Assembly: GCA_964528665.1 (NCBI GenBank) | Contig: CAZGTB010000006.1 | Coordinates: forward strand, 12,244 to 76,243 | DNA from: Syntrophorhabdus sp964528665 | GTDB lineage: Bacteria; Desulfobacterota; Syntrophorhabdia; Syntrophorhabdales; Syntrophorhabdaceae | Direction of reading: 5' to 3' | Length of the DNA: 64,000 nt | Part shown: positions 52,142 to 59,182 of the stretch, in pieces | How positions within the stretch are numbered: position 1 is the stretch's first letter | How the letters are laid out: every line of letters begins with the position of its first letter | The notes under the pieces: generated by a model | The model's database searches: none | Seen by the model: only the letters and a program-made list of their open reading frames with translations | Told to the model about the DNA's origin: nothing | Program-made: the position numbers and the translations under genes

Positions 52142-53028
52142 AGTTCGGCAGTAGGAGTAGCGCACAAGGCCATACAACTCAGCTGGTTTTGCTATACGTA
52201 GCCAGCATCTTGGTGGTTTTTGCAGGTGTTGGATATGCGGTGTATGACGCAAACAGGTTAACTGTAAACCATATTAACGTGAAAGAAGAGAATTTGAACA
52301 GGGCTTTGGTTGGCAAGGTTGTGATGCATATAACAGATTTGCATATGAAAGGCATGGGAGACAGAGAACGTGAAGCCCTCAGGGTCATCGAGAGTCAGAA
52401 ACCGGATTTTGTCTTCTTGACTGGGGATTACGTACAATGGAATGGAGACTATTACGCTGCAATCGATTTTCTCTCTTGTGTCATGGCCAAGCAAGGAGCG
52501 TATGCAGTCATGGGAGACTATGACTATAGCAATTCCCGGAAAAGTTGTTTGTTTTGCCATGAGCAGGGAAGTAGCAGGCCTTCCAAGCGTCACTCGGTAA
52601 AGTTTCTCAGGAATTCCTGCGAGGAGATCACTATTGGAGCTCATTCAACGGTAATTTGTGGTATTGATGGAAGGCAGGCAGATGAACCCCTATCCCTTGA
52701 CGTGGTGAGGCATTTGCGAGGCGTGAAAAAAGGGGGGGCGGTCATTGTATTGAGCCACAGTCCTCTTGCTTTCGATCTTTTCAATCAGGACGATGATGTC
52801 CTTATACTTTCTGGGGATACACACGGTGGGCAGATTCCTTTGCCGAAATGGTTTTGGGAGATGTTGGGCTATGAAAAGATGAAATACGAGCAGGGATGGT
52901 TTGAGAAGGGGAAAAAGAAGATGTATGTAAGCCGAGGGGTTGGGACGAGCCATTTCCCGATACGGTTTTTAAGGCCGCCGGAGATAACGGTTTTTCATTT
53001 TCAGTCGACTGAAAATGAAGTTCATTGA
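52135..53028 (+). CDS. Calcineurin-like metallophosphoesterase, membrane-anchored
   Basis: The protein of about 297 residues has one N-terminal TM anchor (LVLLYVASILVVFAGVGYAVY), then VMHITDLHMKG (D-x-H), VFLTGDYVQWNGDY (GD), AVMGDYDYS in place of the usual GNHD, VLSHSP and LSGDTHGGQ (GH-like site). It resembles YkuE/YaeI lipid phosphatases. Loss of the GNHD asparagine/histidine may alter activity. It overlaps the UbiA-like gene (ATG 52135), so it may dephosphorylate that enzyme's prenyl-phosphate product; this is inferred. Confidence 0.75.
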   Translation: MVEFGSRSSAQGHTTQLVLLYVASILVVFAGVGYAVYDANRLTVNHINVKEENLNRALVGKVVMHITDLHMKGMGDREREALRVIESQKPDFVFLTGDYVQWNGDYYAAIDFLSCVMAKQGAYAVMGDYDYSNSRKSCLFCHEQGSSRPSKRHSVKFLRNSCEEITIGAHSTVICGIDGRQADEPLSLDVVRHLRGVKKGGAVIVLSHSPLAFDLFNQDDDVLILSGDTHGGQIPLPKWFWEMLGYEKMKYEQGWFEKGKKKMYVSRGVGTSHFPIRFLRPPEITVFHFQSTENEVH

Positions 53029-53180
53029 GTTCATAGAGTCTATTGAGTGATTGGTCTATAGGGTCTATAGGGTTTGTTGAGTTAGAGCTTCAAAAATGAG
53101 GTGGATGCGAGTATGCGTGAATGTGTGGGAGAGTGGATAGTAAGAGCAGTTGAATGGATTAGTCGTTGAGTGGGAGTCTT
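53022..53180 (-). repeat. 9-base array (inverted) and word repeats
   Basis: TTCATTGAGTTCATAGAGTCTATTGAGTG, then CTATAGGGTCTATAGGGTTTG words, then GATGCGAGTATGCG and TTGAGTGG words, filling the gap after the phosphoesterase. Confidence 0.75.
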
Positions 53181-53231
53181 GCCGCTATGGGCAGTAAGAT
53201 CTAAACAACAAAAAAAGAGATTTAAATAATC

Positions 53232-53774
53232 TTGAAATACTTAATCTTTGTGATGATTGCTCTGGTTTGCCTGTTAGGAGTGGCCTGCTCAGCACCACCG
53301 GCTGAGAAGATTTTGTTTGATTTTGAGGCGGATGATGAGCTGGATCGGTTTCATTGGAAATGCCATACCTTGTTTGTTCTATCAGATGAACATGTAACTC
53401 ATGCTTCAAAATCCTTGAAGCTGGAACTTTTTCCATCGGAATACCCAGGTTTGGCGCCGAAGATCAAGGATAATAATTGGAGCCAATATGAGATGTTGCA
53501 GTTTGATGTCTACAATCCACATGGCGAGGACATTCCTTTGACAGTGAGGATTGATGATAAAAAGGATTACCCGGATTATGCTGATCGATATAATAGAAGT
53601 TTTGTTATCAAGCCAGGGGTAAACACGGTTAGTATTCCTTTTAAGTCGTTGATCACTTCTGGAACGAACAGACCCCTGAATATGAAGATGATTTATTGTG
53701 TTGTTATTTTTATGGTCCAGCCGAAAGAGAAAACAGTACTTTATTTTGATTACATCAGGCTAGAAAAAGGATAG
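53232..53774 (+). CDS. Lipoprotein with a sugar-binding-like beta-sandwich
   Basis: TTG start; 180 residues with a signal peptide ending in CLLGVACSAPP (lipobox with Ala at -1), then LFDFEADDELDRFHW, SLKLELFPSEYPGLAPKI, YEMLQFDVYNPHGEDIPLTVRIDD and TVSIPFKSLIT..VLYFDYIRLEKG, a pattern of carbohydrate-binding jelly rolls of the CBM11/30 sort. It may hold the polysaccharide at the envelope. Confidence 0.65.
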   Translation: MKYLIFVMIALVCLLGVACSAPPAEKILFDFEADDELDRFHWKCHTLFVLSDEHVTHASKSLKLELFPSEYPGLAPKIKDNNWSQYEMLQFDVYNPHGEDIPLTVRIDDKKDYPDYADRYNRSFVIKPGVNTVSIPFKSLITSGTNRPLNMKMIYCVVIFMVQPKEKTVLYFDYIRLEKG

Positions 53775-54060
53775 GAAAAGCAGCTCATAGCTGTATAAGC
53801 TCAAAGCTGATAGGAACGGCAGGCAATGGGCTCTAGGCGATAGGCTGAACCTCCAGAAGTCAAAGGTATAAGATAAAAGGTTGACTTTTACAAGAGGGAA
53901 GAAGGACGCAGCAAACCGAGGCCAAGACTATCGAAAACTATCTCTCACCTGCTTCCCGTTGAGACGGGCTCTCAAGAGGCGCAGAGAGCGTCGTCTTATT
54001 ATGCAGAGTTGGAGAAAGCTGAATTCTACATAAACGACCACCCTTATGGTAGCTGAAAGA
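53775..54060 (+). repeat. Word repeats and element fragment E10
   Basis: AGCAGCTCATAGCTGTATAAGCTCAAAGCTGATAGG near 53778-53812, then an element left end ACTATCTCTCACCTGCTTCCCGTTGAGACGGGCTCTC with GGCGCAGAGAGCG at 53938-53990. The rest of the element is lost. No gene. Confidence 0.65.
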
Positions 54061-54086
54061 AAAAGCGTACCTCGAAAATAAATTTA

Positions 54087-54281
54087 TCACTCCTTCGTAT
54101 ACCGCGCTGTACTTTTTGACGACAGCAGAGGTAAAAGGCACCGCAGAGCCTTATTTACCGACTCGGCATCCGGAAAATACTCCCGCAAATCTGGTTCCAA
54201 ATAAACAGGTAAATTTAACTGTATGCTAGGTCGATAAAATTTGCCTCGTTCACCTTTAGAAAAATCATATTCTTTTTTCAT
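54087..54281 (-). CDS. Small antitoxin-like protein
   Basis: The 64-residue protein MKKEYDFSKGERGKFYRP.. with LNLPVYLEPDLREYF matches short CopG-like antitoxins with the same KKEYDFS-x-G-x-RGKFYRP start. A partner toxin is not found next to it; the adjoining sequence is word repeats. It is probably an orphan antitoxin. The C-terminus (PLLSSKSTARYTKE) is unlike the family and may be altered. Confidence 0.6.
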   Translation of the reverse strand: MKKEYDFSKGERGKFYRPSIQLNLPVYLEPDLREYFPDAESVNKALRCLLPLLSSKSTARYTKE

Positions 54282-54317
54282 GAATTATCACCTTCGTATT
54301 GTTTACAGAACTGCAAA

Positions 54318-54362
54318 TCGTTGAGTGGAAGAAAGGCAGCTCATAGCTCTAAGCTCAAAGGT
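54318..54362 (+). repeat. AGCTCATAGC word repeat
   Basis: GTTGAGTGGAAGAAAGGCAGCTCATAGCTCTAAGCTCAAAGG combines two word families in 40 bases between the two antitoxin genes. Confidence 0.75.
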
Positions 54363-54379
54363 GGTAACCGGACGGGAGG

Positions 54380-54634
54380 TTAGGATTTTTTTTCTTCTTG
54401 CACTTTCTCGTGGAGCCACACCTTTATAAGGGCTCCTCGGTCAACACCTATTCTTTCACGTATTCTATCGATATCTCTCACAAGAGATTCTGCAATATCG
54501 AGGGTGATGCGCACTTTCTTACCACGGTAAGTTACTTGTGCATTTGAAATATCGATAAGGCCGTGAATGTCTTCACCTGCATCAAATCTTTCATCAAATT
54601 CGGTGGTTGTTTTAGCGAAAGATTTTTTCTTCAT
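54380..54634 (-). CDS. brnA: BrnA-like antitoxin
   Basis: The 84-residue protein MKKKSFAKTTTEFDERFDAGEDIHGLIDISNAQV.. with RITLDIAESLVRDIDRIRERIGVDRGALIKVWLHEKVQEE has a BrnA/CopG-type ribbon-helix-helix C-terminus. Its ATG lies inside the end of the upstream brnT-like frame, in the usual BrnT-BrnA order. Since the toxin carries a stop codon, the antitoxin may be a remnant. Confidence 0.8.
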   Translation of the reverse strand: MKKKSFAKTTTEFDERFDAGEDIHGLIDISNAQVTYRGKKVRITLDIAESLVRDIDRIRERIGVDRGALIKVWLHEKVQEEKKS

Positions 54635-54884
54635 AAAACTTCACCTCTTTCTCTCGGGCACGCCTCACCGAAATTATCCTCACGGTGTCGCCTCTGACAG
54701 TATACACTGCCGCCCATACCTTTTCATACGCAGATCCAATCACAATCCATCTATCTTCAACAGGATAAGGAACTTTGATCTCAACCCTGTTATCATCAAG
54801 CCAGATATGTTTTGCGGTTTCAAAGTCAATCCCGTGTTTCTTCTGATTTGCTTTGCTTTTTTCCGGATCTCACTCAAAGCTCAT
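54612..54884 (-). pseudogene. brnT: BrnT-like toxin with a TGA in place of the conserved tryptophan codon
   Basis: Reading from ATG 54884 on the minus strand: MSFE, then TGA (54872-54870), then DPEKSKANQKKHGIDFETAKHIWLDD..DRWIVIGSAYEKVWAAVYTVRGDTVRIISVRRAREKEVKFYEEK, ending at TAA (54614-54612). BrnT proteins start F-E-W-D-P-x-K, so a TGG to TGA change explains the stop. The remaining 85 codons are intact, suggesting a recent lesion or suppression of that stop. The 3' end overlaps brnA. Confidence 0.85.
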
Positions 54885-54934
54885 TTAATTAAGTATACAT
54901 TATTTGTCCAGATATGCAACAGATAAAGCACTTT

Positions 54935-55200
54935 TGGGAGGATGGGGAAGTACCAACGACAGATGGGAGATGGAAGAGGGAAACATAAGCAAAGTAGAAG
55001 CGAGAAGTAAGACGGAAGATGGAAGATAAGGATTGAAAACTAGAGACGGGGGAATGAGTAGACGGGTAAATGGGAAAAAGTAAAAAGTGAGAGGTTGAGT
55101 ATGTTGAGTGGGGGATAGATAGCATAGCGCACCTGTCCTCCGCGGCAGGATCATTGCGAAGGATGGATGGCGCAAAACCTTGTATCTCGCCGGCTCTTGT
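54935..55200 (+). repeat. Word repeats and element traces
   Basis: GATGGGAGATGGAAGAGGG and GAGAAGTAAGACGGAAGATGG words, GTTGAGTATGTTGAGTG, then CATAGCGCACCTGTCCTCCGC..GCGAAGGATGGATGGCGC (55122-55172) as at 41889-41940, then TATCTCGCCGGCTC, an element left end at 55184. No gene is seen between brnT and the HEPN remnant. Confidence 0.7.
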
Positions 55201-55216
55201 CGCCTGTCACTTAGAA

Positions 55217-55381
55217 CTACTTTTCTGATGTAAGTCCGATATAATTTCCGAATTCACTCAAAAAACGCTGGATATCGGCAAGAAATGCTGATTTTTCAAG
55301 GGCGCCCAGCTCTCCGAGCCTCATAAGGGAAACGATGATTTCCGATGAAATCTTGCGTACTTTATCGGTATTATACTGCAA
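55217..55381 (-). pseudogene. HEPN (HepT-like) protein, truncated
   Basis: From TTG 55381 on the minus strand: QYNTDKVRKISSEIIVSLMRLGELGALEKSAFLADIQRFL, similar to the start of HEPN RNases of MNT/HEPN pairs, but the frame stops after about 54 residues (family 110-140) and lacks the R-x4-6-H active motif. Repeats follow directly. The start overlaps the end of the MNT gene, the family order being retained. Confidence 0.6.
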
Positions 55382-55799
55382 ACCGGAAGACCTCTTCCAA
55401 ATACATTTTGCGAAAAGGAGCGAAATCAAAATAGCGTTTGACTGTTCGCTCCTGAAATTCTGCCCGTTCGTTTTCGTCGTTTACAACAATCGGTATCCCC
55501 TCTTTTACTACGTTATATTGAAAGGAGAGCGGGGCGCCATTCATTAATCTTACATCTACAGGGACACCGACAACTGCATAACTCATCATGACTTCCATAT
55601 TTAGTTCATACTCTAACAAGGAGTCAGGCATCTTCTTCAGATAGAGCGCAAGGTCAATATCTTTAAAACAATCACTGTTCAAAAATGATCCGTGCAGGTA
55701 GGCAAAAAGAATCTCAGAGTGTTCTTGCAGTTTGCCGACGATAGCCTCTGTTGTAACTGATTTCTCTTTCGTACTGAATGTCTTCTTGTTTTGCTTCAT
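55371..55799 (-). CDS. MntA-like nucleotidyltransferase (MNT antitoxin)
   Basis: ATG 55799 (MKQNKKTFSTKEK) is preferred to the longer frame. Residues include ILFAYLHGSFLNSDCFKDIDLALYL, the GS-x8-D-x-D signature of minimal nucleotidyltransferases, then VDVRLMNGAPLSFQYNVVKEGIPIVVND. MNT antitoxins adenylylate the HEPN RNase toxin to silence it. Its partner here is truncated. The longer frame upstream of this ATG reaches into word repeats. Confidence 0.8.
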   Translation of the reverse strand: MKQNKKTFSTKEKSVTTEAIVGKLQEHSEILFAYLHGSFLNSDCFKDIDLALYLKKMPDSLLEYELNMEVMMSYAVVGVPVDVRLMNGAPLSFQYNVVKEGIPIVVNDENERAEFQERTVKRYFDFAPFRKMYLEEVFRFAV

Positions 55800-55861
55800 G
55801 GAAAAATAGTAGCAGCTTATCTGAAAAATAACAAGTTTCTTCTTTTCCAGTGGCAAGACAG

Positions 55862-56260
55862 AAAAACAGCTCTAAGCTCATAGCTGTATGCTGAAAGGAA
55901 AGGCAAACTGCAAATAGTTGAGTGGGAGAAAAGCAGCTCCTACCTGCGCTAAAGCTTCGGCAGACAGGCATAGCTGTATGCTGAAAGGAAAGGCAAACTG
56001 CAAATAGTTGAGTGGTGGAGTACGTTGAGTAGTTGAGTAGGGGAAAAGAAAAACCTTTTCTTACCGCAGATGGACGCTGATGCAACAAACCAATAAGATG
56101 GACGATGAACGAACGTACTGAAACAATTTCAGGACTAGGAAGAGGGAAGAGAAAGGCAGAGCTTCAATGCAGTTCACGCCTGCCTCCCGCAGGGCGGGAA
56201 GATAGAAACTCTGTGATCTCTGTGACTCAAGCGAAGCGTTTGGTGAGATAAGCAATTTGA
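55862..56260 (+). repeat. Word repeats with a 47-base tandem copy and an element right end
   Basis: A 47-base block beginning CATAGCTGTATGCTGAAAGG occurs at 55879-55925 and again at 55969-56015, 90 bases apart. GTTGAGTAGTTGAGTA words follow. CTCTGTGATCTCTGTGACTCAAGCGAAGCG..GGTGAGATA at 56210-56251 is the right end of a CGCAGAG-type element. Confidence 0.8.
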
Positions 56261-56308
56261 CCTTGTTGGTTGACATAACAAGCGTTTGAAGATAGAATAG
56301 GTTCAACA

Positions 56309-56623
56309 ATGACACAGAAAAAAACCTTACATTCACGCTTGACGAAGACTGATATGAGTGTGCTGGCAGAAATTATATGGGATGCCAACATTAGCAGTCT
56401 TGACTTGGAGATGGATAAGTTTGCCATCATTGAAAGAGCTTTGATGTATGGGAGAGAGGAGCACGTCAAATGGGTACATAATCGCTATTCCATACAAGAT
56501 ATTGAAACTGTAGTGAGGTTATCTTCGAATCTTGACGAACGGGCGGTGAATTACTGGTCATTACGTCTCCATATCCCAAGAGAAGAGACAAGATGTTTTT
56601 CCAAATCCTTAGCGATAATTTAA
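56309..56623 (+). CDS. DUF6922-like protein, probable partner of the AbiEii-like gene
   Basis: The 104-residue protein KTDMSVLAEIIWDANISSLDLEMDKFAIIERALMYGREEHVKWVHNRYSIQDIETVVRLSSNLDERAVNYWSLRLHIPREETRCF resembles short helical proteins encoded before AbiEii-type nucleotidyltransferases, in which they likely act as antitoxins. It overlaps the AbiEii-like gene by 31 bases. No DNA-binding motif is obvious. Confidence 0.65.
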   Translation: MTQKKTLHSRLTKTDMSVLAEIIWDANISSLDLEMDKFAIIERALMYGREEHVKWVHNRYSIQDIETVVRLSSNLDERAVNYWSLRLHIPREETRCFSKSLAII

Positions 56624-57231
56624 AGTCACTCCTGACGGAGAGGCTACAGACTGCTACAATACTGCAAGAACAATTCTATCTTGCAGGCGGCACTGCACTT
56701 GCGCTTCATCTTGGCCATAGAAAAAGTGAAGACCTCGACTTTTTTTCTGAGCGCGAATTTGATAACGAGCCGGTCATTCAGACCGTAATGAAGCTCGGAG
56801 GAAGAATAGACTCTGAAAGTAGGGGAACTCTTCACACGTCTATTACCGGGTCCAAGGTGTCTTTTTTATCTTATCCCTATCCTTTAATCAGGAACACGGT
56901 GAATATGGGAGACATACGTGTTGCTTCAATCGAAGACATAGCCTGCATGAAAGTCATAGCTATTGCTCAAAGAGCGGAGAAGAAAGACTTCTTCGACATG
57001 TATGAAATCCTCAAAATATACCCTTCGTCTCTTCTCAGAGAGATGGTGCTTCAAAAGTATGGCAAGCAGCGCATTAACTGCTACCATATAGTAAAATCTT
57101 TCTTCTATTTTGATGAAGCAGAAAGATCACTTGACCCTGTGAGCCTTAAAAGTACGACCTGGCAGCATGTGAAGGACTATTTCACGGAGAACGAAAGGGA
57201 ACTAACAAGCGGCCTCTGCCATGAGTTATAG
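56593..57231 (+). CDS. AbiEii/AbiGii-like nucleotidyltransferase toxin
   Basis: The 212-residue protein has FYLAGGTALALHLGHRKSEDLDFFSE, the GGT-x11-HRxSxDLDF motif of AbiEii nucleotidyltransferases, and later IEDIACMKVIAIAQRAEKKDFFDMYEIL. Members transfer nucleotides to tRNA or other targets and stop growth on phage infection. Complete length and overlap with its partner gene suggest a working pair. Confidence 0.85.
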   Translation: MFFQILSDNLKSLLTERLQTATILQEQFYLAGGTALALHLGHRKSEDLDFFSEREFDNEPVIQTVMKLGGRIDSESRGTLHTSITGSKVSFLSYPYPLIRNTVNMGDIRVASIEDIACMKVIAIAQRAEKKDFFDMYEILKIYPSSLLREMVLQKYGKQRINCYHIVKSFFYFDEAERSLDPVSLKSTTWQHVKDYFTENERELTSGLCHEL

Positions 57232-57287
57232 GCAATAGGCAATGGGAAAGGCTGGGGAGTTGAGCGGTGAAACTGAACATTGAAGAG

Positions 57288-58097
57288 CTAAAATAAAACG
57301 GGGCTTACGATGAAGTCGTCTGCTGAGGCTTCGAAATTTCCTGTGTTGTTGAAGCTTAGTCGGGCAGAATTGCTTTTTGCAATAAAAGAGAAATGAATTT
57401 CTGTCCACGATCCAATGGTGGCGTTCTTCAACTTGAGGATGGGGCTCTTTGCCAGAGTACCACCTTTAGCTTTCTGTATGCGTATGGCGAGCCCACCCGA
57501 GGAGGATTTTTTTGTTTGTCTATCTATGCGCATCCTCGCTGAAACGTAATATGTTCTTCCCTTGACCGTTGAAAAAGTCTGTTCGACAGAACTTTTGCCA
57601 TACATCTTGATGCCGTAAAAGCTGGAGTTGGCTGATTGGCTGTCTACAGTGACAGTACCCTTGGCCAAGTCCCATCCATTCAGTGAGCCTGACTCAAGCC
57701 CGCTGTTTATCAGAAGATTAATTGGTGCGTTGTAAGGATAATCGATCTCTTCAGAGGGTAGGCTTTCACGGTTGTTTGAATCGTATGCAGTGACGACAAA
57801 GAAATATTTTCTTCTATCCTCTAAGTCCATTACCCTGCATCTTTCGTCTTCACGCACATCGATCATCGTTGAATAATTTCCGCTTTCCCTGCCGTAGTAA
57901 AGTCTATAACCTGCCACTTCTTCCTCGTTGGGATCCCATGCAAGGGTAACATCAAGGGCAAGGACCGGCTGAGTAAAGCTAGAAAATAGCAAGAGGATAA
58001 AGATAAAAGATAGCAAGGTTAAAGACAGAATACGAAAAGGCAGTGAACCTTCTCGATCTAGTTTTTCATGACATAAACAACCTGACCTGGATAACAC
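57288..58097 (-). CDS. Secreted FN3 plus carbohydrate-binding-like module
   Basis: GTG start; 269 residues with a signal segment (LSLTLLSFIFILLLFSSFTQPVLA), FN3-like TLAWDPNEEEVAGYRLYYGRESGNYSTMIDV, YFFVVTAYDSNNRES, then a jelly-roll CBM-like domain NLLINSGLESGSLNGWDLAKGTVTVD..TYYVSARMRID..IGSWTEIHFSFIAK. It probably binds the extracellular glycan. GGGAGG is only 2 bases before the GTG, unusually close, and lies inside an 8 bp hairpin stem. Confidence 0.75.
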   Translation of the reverse strand: MLSRSGCLCHEKLDREGSLPFRILSLTLLSFIFILLLFSSFTQPVLALDVTLAWDPNEEEVAGYRLYYGRESGNYSTMIDVREDERCRVMDLEDRRKYFFVVTAYDSNNRESLPSEEIDYPYNAPINLLINSGLESGSLNGWDLAKGTVTVDSQSANSSFYGIKMYGKSSVEQTFSTVKGRTYYVSARMRIDRQTKKSSSGGLAIRIQKAKGGTLAKSPILKLKNATIGSWTEIHFSFIAKSNSARLSFNNTGNFEASADDFIVSPVLF

Positions 58098-58099
58098 TA

Positions 58100-58147
58100 C
58101 CTCCCGTTAGGATTGACCTTACACCCAATTTATAGATTTCTAACGGG
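58100..58147 (-). promoter_or_regulatory. Leader hairpin overlapping the SD of the FN3-CBM gene
   Basis: CCCGTTAG (58103-58110) and CTAACGGG (58140-58147) form an 8 bp stem. On the minus strand one arm contains most of the GGGAGG (58105-58100) that precedes the GTG start. Folding would hide the SD, so translation may be controlled by this stem. No known riboswitch motif is recognised. Confidence 0.4.
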
Positions 58148-58413
58148 GGTTTTCCGCAGCAAGCAATCTCACCCACCTACCGCTTAGGGCACGAAATTTT
58201 ACCTTCGCCCTCGTGCCTCACCCCTCGCATTCCTGTAAGTCCCTGAATTGAAAAGTTTATAGTCTTGACAAAAATATTTGTCAAGAAAAATATTACGCAA
58301 TTTGTGCGTAACGGGTGGAACACTTTGTAATTATTGTGAAATAAAATCAGGCGATAAGACAGGCAGGGAATGGTCATGTGTGGAGTAGCAGACGTTATCA
58401 TGGTATGCCTTAT

Positions 58414-58458
58414 TTGACATAAATTCTTTTATGGTCTAAAATAGACTAGAATATAGTC
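58414..58458 (+). promoter_or_regulatory. Promoter and operator-like palindromes of a phd/vapC-type operon
   Basis: TTGACA (58414-58419), 17 bases, TAAAAT (58437-58442). GTCTA-AAA-TAGAC (58434-58446) overlaps the -10, and GACTA-GAATA-TAGTC (58444-58458) follows it. Two nearby inverted repeats at the promoter fit autorepression by the antitoxin-toxin complex. Confidence 0.6.
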
Positions 58459-58473
58459 AAAAGGGAGGTTGCT

Positions 58474-58716
58474 ATGGCTACCGTTGGTTCCTATGAAGCC
58501 AAAACGCAATTATCAAAACTTCTAAAGCGGACTGCCAGAGGTGAGCATATTACCATAACAAAGCACGGCGTTTCGGTTGCTATGCTGGTACCCGCCCGCA
58601 CACTCAAGGACACTGACATGTCTGGGGTAATTAAGGAAATCAGACAATTTAGAAAAAAACACACCTTGGCTAAAACAAGTCTTAAAGAAATGATAGAAGA
58701 AGGAAGAAGGTATTGA
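58474..58716 (+). CDS. Phd/YefM-type antitoxin
   Basis: The 80-residue protein MATVGSYEAKTQLSKLLKRTARGEHITITKHGVSVAMLVPA has the Phd N-terminal DNA-binding fold; the rest (FRKKHTLAKTSLKEMIEEGRRY) would cover the toxin. GGGAGG lies 7 bases before the ATG. It overlaps the PIN toxin by four bases. Confidence 0.9.
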   Translation: MATVGSYEAKTQLSKLLKRTARGEHITITKHGVSVAMLVPARTLKDTDMSGVIKEIRQFRKKHTLAKTSLKEMIEEGRRY

Positions 58717-59129
58717 AACGTTTTGTAGTCGATTGTTCGGTAGTCATGGCTTGGTGCTTTGAGGACGAAGCCGATCAGTATGCTGATTCAATACTGGACT
58801 TACTCACAGACTCTGAAGCCATAGTGCCATCAATATGGCCCCTGGAAGTCGCTAATGTTCTGCTCGTTGCTGAACGTAGAAAGAGATTGACGGAGGCTGA
58901 CTCTATGCAGTTTATCAAGCTCCTCAAAGAGTTACCCATTAGTATCGATGAGGAATCACCCGCGCGCGCTTTGAGTGAGATTTTATCCGTTGGAAGACAG
59001 CATGGATTGTCTGCATACGACTCAGCGTACCTTGATCTTGCTATGAGGGAAGGTTCAGAATTAGCGACACGAGATGAAGGATTAATAAAAGCGTCCCTGA
59101 AATGTGGTGTTAGAATTTTAAATCGATAG
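58713..59129 (+). CDS. PIN-domain ribonuclease toxin (VapC-like)
   Basis: TTG start; 138 residues with VDCSVVMAWCF (Asp), PLEVANVLLVAERR (Glu), LSAYDSAYLDLA (Asp) and LATRDEGLIKAS (Asp), the four acidic residues of a PIN RNase. Coupled to the Phd-type antitoxin by ATTGA-type overlap. A complete, plausibly active TA system. Confidence 0.9.
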   Translation: MKRFVVDCSVVMAWCFEDEADQYADSILDLLTDSEAIVPSIWPLEVANVLLVAERRKRLTEADSMQFIKLLKELPISIDEESPARALSEILSVGRQHGLSAYDSAYLDLAMREGSELATRDEGLIKASLKCGVRILNR

Positions 59130-59182
59130 AGCATTTTTAGCTTATCATATTTAATAAAGCGATTAACCTTACTAAGTTACAG

